Both the position numbers and the translations under genes were made by a program. This document shows, one piece after another, positions 1 to 5,600 of a stretch of 7,548 nucleotides of DNA (position 1 is its first letter; each line of letters starts with the position of its first letter). The DNA comes from Christensenellaceae bacterium. GTDB taxonomy: Bacteria > Bacillota > Clostridia > Christensenellales > DTU072. Where the stretch lies: NCBI GenBank assembly GCA_031260775.1, contig JAISKW010000103.1:1-7548 (forward strand), read 5' to 3'. Under the pieces are notes generated by a model. It did no database searches. It saw only the letters and a list, made by a program, of their open reading frames with translations, and was not told the origin of the DNA.

Positions 1-1785
1 TATTACCCTTTCCTCCGTTCCGAAATCGATGTTGAATTTCAATAATTTATCCGACTTTGCAACCTTTTCGCATGCTTTTACAACGCCGATACGGAAATCG
101 CATTTTGCGAAGTCGCCAAAAGCAATTTCGGGCTTATTTTCGATGACCTTTGCTTCTTTTTTCGGCGCGGGCTTGACCTCTTTTGCGGCGTTTTCAGTGT
201 CTAAAAGGGCGAGTTCTTTATCGATGTCGATTCTGTCGTACAGTTTTTCGCCGATAACCACTGAAGTACCCGGCTTCAGAACTCCGAATTTATCATTTTT
301 TGCAAAGAATTTAGGTGCTTTTAAGCCGAATGTGTCAAATATTCTTTGGGCAGTATCGGGCAGGAACGGTGACAACGCAAGCGCGGAAATGCGCAAAGTT
401 TCGGCAAGATTATATAAAACCAATGCCAATTCATCGCGTTTTGCGGGGTCTTTTGCAAGGAGCCACGGTGTGGTTTCGTCGATATATTTATTCGCGCGCG
501 AAAGGAGCTTAAAGATTTCGTTTAATGCCTCGGGGACTAATAATTTATCGATATATTCGCGGAGTTTCGGGAATAATTCGTTTGCTTGAACCGCAAGTTC
601 GGAGTGAATTCCCGTTTTTTGCGCAGCATAAGAGGGCACAGCTCCGCCGAAGTATTGCATGAGCATGGCGGCGGTGCGCGACAATAAATTGCCCAATGTG
701 TTACATAAATCCGCATTGCGGCGCGTCAAGAATGCACGGTTTGTGTATTCGCCGTCACTGCCGAAAGGTACTTCACGCAGTAAAAAGTAGCGCAGCGCGT
801 CCACGGAATACTTGTCCGAAAGCACAACCGGGTCAACGGTATTGCCTTTGGACTTAGACACTTTGTCCTCACCGAACAAAAGCCAACCGTGTCCGTACAC
901 CTTTTTCGGGAGCGGTATGCCGAGTGCAAGTAACAGCGCGGGCCAAACGATGCTGTGAAAGCGGATGATTTCCTTGCCCATTAAGTGGACGACGGGAGCG
1001 AATGCGAATTCGCCGTGCGTTTCGGTCGCCGCCCAGTATTTTTTGAAGTCCAAATCGTCCTCACCTTTGTAGCCTAATGCTGTGATATAATTTGCAAGCG
1101 CGTCAACCCAAACATAAACGATGTGTTTTTTATCGAACGGAACTTCGATGCCCCACTTGAAAGAGGTTCGCGTAACGGATAAATCGGTAAGCCCGGGCAA
1201 AAGGAAATTATTTAACATTTCGTTCTGACGGGGCACGGGAAGCAGCCACTCGGGATTCTCTTTGATTAAATTAATGATTTTGTCTTGATATTTTGAAAGA
1301 CGGAAAAAGTAGCTTTCCTCCTTTGCTTTTTCGACCGCGCGTCCGCAATCGGGACATTTGCCGTCTTTGAGCTGACTCTCCGTCCAAAAACTTTCGCAAG
1401 GAGTGCAATACCAACCCTCGTACTCACTTTTGTAAATGTCGCCTTGCGCGTAGAGTTGCTCGAATATTTTTTGAACGGCCTTTTCGTGATAACCGTCGGT
1501 CGTGCGGATGAACTTGTCGTATTTGATACCGAGTTTTTGCCATAGAGCCTTAAGCGCGCCCACGCGCTCGTCTAAAAAGTCCTTAATAGCAACACCCTTT
1601 TCGGCGGCGATTCGCTCAATTTTTTGCCCATGCTCATCGGTGCCGGTAAGGTAAAACACCTCTGCGCCGTCCTTTCTTTTGAATTCGGCTAAGGCGTCGC
1701 AAACAACCGTCGTATAGCATGTGCCGATGTGCCACTTCCCGGAAGGATAATATCTGGGGGTAGTGATAAAATACTTTTCACTCAT
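1..1785 (-). CDS. metG: Methionyl-tRNA synthetase, C-terminal end cut off by the window
   Basis: This enzyme charges tRNA-Met and initiator tRNA with methionine using ATP, in the cytoplasm. The frame is open from ATG at 1785 to base 1 (595 codons) with no break. Visible class I features are the HIGH-box variant HIGT at residues 19-22, the GTDEHGQK segment, a zinc knuckle with Cys127, Cys130, Cys144 and Cys147, the segment VYVWVDALANYITALGY, and KVSKS at 308-312. An Ala/Lys/Pro-rich linker follows, then the start of the Trbp111-like tRNA-binding domain from about residue 550 (IAFGDFAK, then DFGTEERV near the edge). MetRS proteins with this domain are usually about 640-660 residues, so some 50-60 residues are missing. 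The start fits the family (MSEKYFITTP), yet no Shine-Dalgarno lies before it. The last His of HIGH is Thr, which is unusual. Identification is secure. Confidence 0.97.
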   Translation of the reverse strand, partial: MSEKYFITTPRYYPSGKWHIGTCYTTVVCDALAEFKRKDGAEVFYLTGTDEHGQKIERIAAEKGVAIKDFLDERVGALKALWQKLGIKYDKFIRTTDGYHEKAVQKIFEQLYAQGDIYKSEYEGWYCTPCESFWTESQLKDGKCPDCGRAVEKAKEESYFFRLSKYQDKIINLIKENPEWLLPVPRQNEMLNNFLLPGLTDLSVTRTSFKWGIEVPFDKKHIVYVWVDALANYITALGYKGEDDLDFKKYWAATETHGEFAFAPVVHLMGKEIIRFHSIVWPALLLALGIPLPKKVYGHGWLLFGEDKVSKSKGNTVDPVVLSDKYSVDALRYFLLREVPFGSDGEYTNRAFLTRRNADLCNTLGNLLSRTAAMLMQYFGGAVPSYAAQKTGIHSELAVQANELFPKLREYIDKLLVPEALNEIFKLLSRANKYIDETTPWLLAKDPAKRDELALVLYNLAETLRISALALSPFLPDTAQRIFDTFGLKAPKFFAKNDKFGVLKPGTSVVIGEKLYDRIDIDKELALLDTENAAKEVKPAPKKEAKVIENKPEIAFGDFAKCDFRIGVVKACEKVAKSDKLLKFNIDFGTEERVI

Positions 1786-1791
1786 ACGGAT

Positions 1792-1820
1792 ATTATAAAA
1801 TGATTATGACAACCTGCGAA
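1792..1820 (-). promoter_or_regulatory. Second candidate metG promoter that would give a leaderless mRNA
   Basis: A perfect TATAAT (1797-1792) is preceded after 17 bases by a weak -35, TTCGCA (1820-1815). Counting seven bases past the -10 box puts the transcription start on the A of the metG ATG at 1785. Such a transcript would have no leader, consistent with the lack of a ribosome binding site. The box could instead be chance AT richness in the leader of the promoter at 1847-1874. Confidence 0.3.
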
Positions 1821-1846
1821 AACCAATCGATGTGTGATGTGGTAAA

Positions 1847-1874
1847 TTTATAGTTGACACGAACTGTTTGGCAA
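1847..1874 (-). promoter_or_regulatory. Candidate metG promoter
   Basis: On the minus strand a TTGCCA -35 box (1874-1869) and a TATAAA -10 box (1852-1847) are separated by 16 bases, each one mismatch from the sigma-A consensus. The predicted start is near 1840, giving a metG leader of about 55 nt. The -35 box lies just 3' of the initiator-tRNA-like element, so transcripts from here would not include it. The boxes closely match those in front of tRNA-Arg, which supports the call. Confidence 0.5.
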
Positions 1875-1882
1875 CTGCCCGA

Positions 1883-1959
1883 GCGGAGCGGCATTTGTAT
1901 CGACCTCTGGTTCGATAGGTGTTATGAGCCCTACGAGCTGCCAACTGCTCCACCCCGCG
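1883..1959 (-). pseudogene. Initiator tRNA-Met-like element with degenerate 3' half, upstream of metG
   Basis: Read on the minus strand from 1959, the first 38 bases follow a bacterial initiator tRNA: acceptor strand CGCGGGG with the initiator-type C1, TG, D stem GAGC/GCTC (A11:U24, an initiator feature) with GG in the D loop, then anticodon strand TAGGG and loop CTCATAA with CAU at 1926-1924. The fit then breaks. The 3' anticodon strand is CACCTA with an extra A, and about nine bases that fold as a small hairpin (ATCGAACC/GGTCGAT) follow. The T arm has lost its 5' strand, keeping only AGGTCG...CAAAT, and the 3' acceptor CCCCGC is replaced by CTCCGC with no CCA. A working tRNA is unlikely. 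It is either a decayed initiator tRNA gene or a tRNA-like regulatory RNA. Confidence 0.7.
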
Positions 1960-2186
1960 ATGAACAAGCAATTTTTTCAAACCGCCATATTACCATTACA
2001 TGCCGCAATTCGATTTATGCAAATCTCCGATATATCTGCGCAGACATACCTTTTATACAGGTTTGCTATGCGGAATTACCTGTCTGCTTGTATCTGTTGC
2101 GATACGATGTTACACCTAAAATTGTTTATTTTTTGTGTTTCTCTATCCGGCTGCTTCGCCGAAAGAACCGCATGAATTAACGATGT
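1960..2186. other. Non-coding stretch between tRNA-Arg and the tRNA-Met-like element
   Basis: No recognisable gene lies here. The plus-strand frame across 1854-2180 has no ribosome binding site, resembles no known family and runs through the tRNA-like element, so it is treated as chance. No hairpin with a T-tract follows the tRNA-Arg 3' end on the minus strand, so read-through toward metG is possible. The only structure seen is the inverted-repeat cluster at 2040-2105. Confidence 0.5.
2040..2105. repeat. Cluster of overlapping inverted repeats
   Basis: GCAGACA (2040-2046) is complementary to TGTCTGC (2081-2087). Inside it, ACAGGT (2057-2062) is complementary to ACCTGT (2078-2083), sharing bases 2081-2083 with the outer pair, so the two stems exclude each other. 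Next comes GTATC/GATAC (2090-2094 with 2101-2105). At the left edge the palindrome TCTGCGCAGA spans about 2035-2044. Alternative pairing could suggest a structured RNA between tRNA-Arg and metG, but stems of this length can occur by chance. Confidence 0.35.
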
Positions 2187-2261
2187 TGGTGTTCCCGCCG
2201 GGAGTCGAACCCGAATCTACGCCTTAGGAGGGCGTCGTTCTATCCATTGAACTACGGAAAC
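2187..2261 (-). tRNA. tRNA-Arg (anticodon CCU)
   Basis: This tRNA reads AGG arginine codons. The minus-strand sequence from 2261 folds as a standard cloverleaf: acceptor GTTTCCG paired with CGGGAAC (one G-U), D stem GTTC/GAAC with GG in the loop, anticodon stem ACGCC/GGCGT, loop CTCCTAA with anticodon CCT at 2228-2226, a four-base variable loop, and a T stem closing the loop TTCGAAT. The discriminator is A (2190), followed by an encoded CCA (2189-2187). It lies on the metG strand with its own promoter upstream. No terminator is visible after it. Confidence 0.95.
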
Positions 2262-2284
2262 ATTTTTATAAATTCAACGGCTCT

Positions 2285-2312
2285 ATTTTAATATCAATTG
2301 TATTTATGGCAA
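2285..2312 (-). promoter_or_regulatory. Promoter of tRNA-Arg
   Basis: TTGCCA (2312-2307) and TAAAAT (2290-2285) are separated by 16 bases on the minus strand, each one mismatch from the sigma-A consensus. The predicted start near 2278 leaves about 17 bases before the mature tRNA 5' end at 2261, a normal distance for 5' processing. Confidence 0.6.
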
Positions 2313-2362
2313 GTTCCAAACCAAAACCTTCGCCGTATTGTATCCGTACAGGCATTAATATG

Positions 2363-2391
2363 TTAAATTATCATCGCTTTTCTGTTATAAA
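2363..2391 (+). promoter_or_regulatory. Possible distal promoter for the LRR gene
   Basis: A TATAAA -10 box (2386-2391) preceded by TG one base upstream (extended -10, 2383-2385) sits 17 bases after a weak -35, TTAAAT (2363-2368). If used, the start near 2398 would give a leader of about 210 nt containing the GC-rich foldable patch and the short ORF at 2446. The surroundings are AT-rich, so a chance match is possible. Confidence 0.3.
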
Positions 2392-2445
2392 AATCATCTA
2401 AATTAGCGGCAAATATTTACTTTATTTACGATTATTTCAGTTAAA

Positions 2446-2553
2446 ATGCAGGTGTTTGTCAACAAAATCGTGCGCCTTTTTCACGCGCTATTCGCTGCGT
2501 TAATCCGCATGCACGAGCGGCTGCGCGCGCATAAATTTTACGATGTTGTTTAG
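2446..2553 (+). CDS. Doubtful short ORF, 35-residue amphipathic basic peptide
   Basis: ATG at 2446 to TAG at 2551-2553 encodes 35 residues, beginning MQVFVNKIVRLFHALFAA and ending HKFYDVV. The middle alternates hydrophobic (V, L, F, I, A) with basic (K, R, H) residues and would form an amphipathic helix, as seen in small membrane-active or leader peptides. Its codons coincide with an island of higher GC inside an AT-rich spacer. Against it, no Shine-Dalgarno precedes the ATG, its end overlaps the promoter at 2546-2574, and the GC island could instead be an RNA structure. No family is recognised. Confidence 0.22.
   Translation: MQVFVNKIVRLFHALFAALIRMHERLRAHKFYDVV
2484..2527 (+). other. GC-rich foldable patch in the upstream region of the LRR gene
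   Basis: CGCGC (2484-2488) can pair with GCGCG (2523-2527), CGCT (2493-2496) with AGCG (2516-2519), and TGCG (2496-2499) with CGCA (2506-2509). The last two share base 2496, so they cannot form in full together. The patch is much richer in GC than the flanking spacer. No T-tract follows, so it is not a standard terminator. It could be a leader structure if transcription starts at the distal promoter, or simply part of the short ORF at 2446. Confidence 0.3.
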
Positions 2554-2574
2554 ATTCAATAATAGTGTTATATT
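2546..2574 (+). promoter_or_regulatory. Proximal promoter of the LRR surface-protein gene
   Basis: TTGTTT (2546-2551) and TATATT (2569-2574) are 17 bases apart, with TG at 2566-2567 forming an extended -10 that can offset the weak -35. The predicted start near 2581 gives a leader of about 31 nt that includes the ribosome binding site. This excludes the in-frame ATG at 2543, which would lie upstream of the start. Confidence 0.5.
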
Positions 2575-2595
2575 ATTAGTAATGTCCCGAATTGC

Positions 2596-2602
2596 GGAGG
2601 GG
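2596..2602 (+). promoter_or_regulatory. Ribosome binding site setting the LRR gene start at 2612
   Basis: GGAGGGG lies nine bases before the ATG at 2612, the only strong Shine-Dalgarno in the region. It selects 2612 over the upstream in-frame ATGs at 2543 and 2582, which would put 23 or 10 extra residues before the signal peptide. Confidence 0.8.
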
Positions 2603-2611
2603 CGTTTTTAT

Positions 2612-5600
2612 ATGCGAAAGAATAATCGAGCATTGTTTTTCCAATTTCTTGCAATCGTTCTGTTCGGAACGATGCTTGTTGCTGTGTTTGCAAATGCAAC
2701 CAAAGCAAGGGAACAGGGCGAAATCGCCGTCGCCGGAGAAAAGGAGGACGCGGAAGCCGCGGTCACCTATCTCAAAAACAACGGCTATCTTGACCGTATG
2801 CGTACATACATACCGTCGAACCTTTGGGATATGCTCGACGGTTCCGCGCCGCTTACATACTCTCTCGTGACCGAGGTGGTTCCCGGTACGGGCGCACAGA
2901 CCCAATACTACACCGTTACGGGTATCGATATCCCGAGGCTACTCCTAAAACGAGCGGGGCATCTCGTTTCCTACACTGACACCGACAACAACAACGCCAT
3001 AAAAAACAAAATCCTCACGGACGCTTTACAAGCCGCAATATTCAAACTTTCAAATTACTGCAACGACAATCCCATTCCTAACAAAACCATAGTTCAAGAC
3101 AATCTCCGTATTTTCGCTCAATATGCGATTAATGACTTCAGCATTTTTTATAATTCATTCAATTTTCCCGCCTTTGACGGTGAGTATGTAACTATTGTTA
3201 TCGAGCCGACTTACAACATGATTGCCGATTTAACGGTATCCGCGCTTTTTGCCGAGCAGCCCAATTATGTTCCCGTGAAACGTATCGGTCGCGACGCATT
3301 CTCCGCTGAATTAGATTTTGCGGGGCTTCTTGGCAACGGCGGACACGGATATGAATACACATTAAACAACATTGCACTTGCAGATGTGGACGGCTCGCGT
3401 GCGACGAACCTAAAGCACATTGAAGACGACGCATTCCGCGACAATATCCGTATGCGCTACCTTGACCTTTCGGGCATTGTCTACAACGCCGACTCCGAAG
3501 AGAACAAGGTTGACATATCGATAGGCAAAAACATTGTTGCGAACTGCGACCTTTTGGAAATTGTGGATATTTCGAATATCGACCTCACGGCGGTGCAAAT
3601 TTACCGCTCGAACGGCGTGGACGGCGTAATACAGGATAATGCGTTCGGCAACCCCATACTACAGTCGTTTTCACTTGAGTGCATTGTTCTAAAGGACTCG
3701 GCGTCTTATGTAATCGCGGAACAGGGAACGACATATCTTAAAAAATATGCCGCAGTCAGAGGCAACGCAATTTTAGGCATCGCCGCGGTGAACTTGCTGA
3801 CATACCCGATAACCACACGGTTTTATTCGGACAAATTGCCGGCTCAAATCGTTGAAGCGCACTTGTACAATAAGCCTTTCAACGCGCACAAAACGGAGTC
3901 GGTCAATAATTTGACGGCATACTATCCGGTATCGACCGATAGGCTTACGCGTTGGTCGTTAGACCCCTTGACTTATGCGATGCCGTCTCCCGGCTATTAT
4001 GTCGTTGACGGTATGACCGTTGCATACGAGTGGAAGCGCACAATAGACAACAATATCGAGCAACCCGCGCTCGGCGCACGCATCGTGCCTACAACCGTTG
4101 CGGAAAACAATATCATTTACAAGGTGCAATGGATGCCGCACATCAGACCGTACAATGTAATTATTGACGGAGCGGTTTCGGAAATGCGCCGTGTTACAAT
4201 TAACGGCTTTAACGACGAGTATTTGGACAGGGTACCGGACAAGAACAATATCGAAATTGCAATTCCCGCAACGTGGCGAATCGACGGCACGAGCGAGGAC
4301 GCAAAGGTTGTTGCGGTTAACTCTTATGCATTTTACGACTCCGCGCTCGCACAACTCTTAGACGACGGCTTAAGCATCATAAGAGAGGGCAACGTCGCGT
4401 TGGTTACGAACCTAATCGACCAATACTACCGTCCGGAATACCGAATAACGAAAATCAACTTCCAATATGCCGCAAACCTGCAGCAAATAGGACAATATGC
4501 TTTCGCATCTACAAATATCCGCGAGCTATCCTTTGCCGGTGCGACAGCATTGGAAACCATCGGAACTAATGCGTTCTATGCTTCAACGGAGCTCCGTTCA
4601 ATAGATTTTTCTGCAGCCGAAAAGCTGCGTTGGATTCGTGATTCCGCCTTCGCGTTCTGCGTTAATCTTGAGTCGTTGGAATTTCAGCATATCCCCTCGC
4701 TTGAGACTATCGGCTACAGAGCGTTTTACAACTGCTGGAGTTTGAAATTAATCGACTTCAGAACCGAGGACAGTGACGGCGACGGCAGGTATGTTGACTT
4801 CGGAAACGAGGCATTGAACGGCGTATCAACGGACGATTTGAGCATTTTAGTATCGTCGTTTGCGGCGTATCAGTACTATACCACCCCGGGAAATACACTT
4901 TACGAATACCGTGACAGGGTTGCTTACGAAATGCACGTTATGTTCGCATTAAGCTACGATGCAATTACAAAAAATCCTATTGAGGTTGTCTCGCAGGAAA
5001 AGCTGTGGAGTTTCCCTCTGTATTACGAAAAGGTTGATGATAAATGGGTAAACAACCAGAACGGAATTTTCGATACAAACGGTAATACCACCCGTGAACC
5101 GTACGTTCTGCCTAATCTTATGACGCTTGACCCCGTTAGATACTCCGGAATCGTGAACGGCAGAGATTACTATTGGCGTTTTGTTGACGGTATAAATGAA
5201 AACGTTTTGACAGAGAGTTCGATTGTCAGCGGCTATACCGCGCTGATTAAATGGCCGCCCGAAAAGATATTCACATTTGACGGCGCGTACCGTATAACCG
5301 GCTTCGATGCATCTTATTTGGAAGGCTTAGTGGCTGCGGGTACAGAGGATTTTGTTATTACAATACCGTCGGAATTTTACGACGGAAGGACGTTTGTCGG
5401 ACGTGAACTTTTAGAAATTACAAACGGCGCGTTTGATCCGGTTACCTCGCAATACCAATTTTTCCCGCATATTTCCTTTTCGGGCGTTGACTTTACGGAG
5501 GCGAAAAAGCTAATCCGTATCGGCGATAATGCCTTTGCAAACAACAATCTCGGGGTAGTTGATATTACGCCGCTCGCAGGGGATACGGAATACGGAACAA

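Noticed and set aside
29..589. Plus-strand open frame of 186 codons
   Set aside because: It is antisense to metG, whose motifs and unbroken frame are clear on the minus strand; no family resemblance and no ribosome binding site.
1854..1859. Perfect TTGACA -35 box on the plus strand
   Set aside because: No -10-like sequence lies 16-18 bases downstream; the region there is GC-rich, and no plausible plus-strand gene follows.
1854..2180. Plus-strand open frame of 108 codons
   Set aside because: It lacks a ribosome binding site, runs antisense through the tRNA-Met-like element and the inverted repeats, and its product has a composition typical of non-coding sequence.
1786..2186. T-box riboswitch for metG
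   Set aside because: T-boxes control many synthetase genes in Bacillota, but no T-box core (UGGNACCGCG-like) or terminator/antiterminator pair is seen on the metG strand.
2187..2261. Phage or island attachment site at tRNA-Arg
   Set aside because: tRNA genes are common integration sites, but no second copy of the tRNA 3' end and no integrase gene are visible in the window.
2543..2611. Upstream start codons for the LRR gene at 2543 and 2582
   Set aside because: The ATG at 2543 lies upstream of the predicted transcription start and the one at 2582 lacks a ribosome binding site. The ATG at 2612 has GGAGGGG nine bases before it and directly begins a signal peptide.
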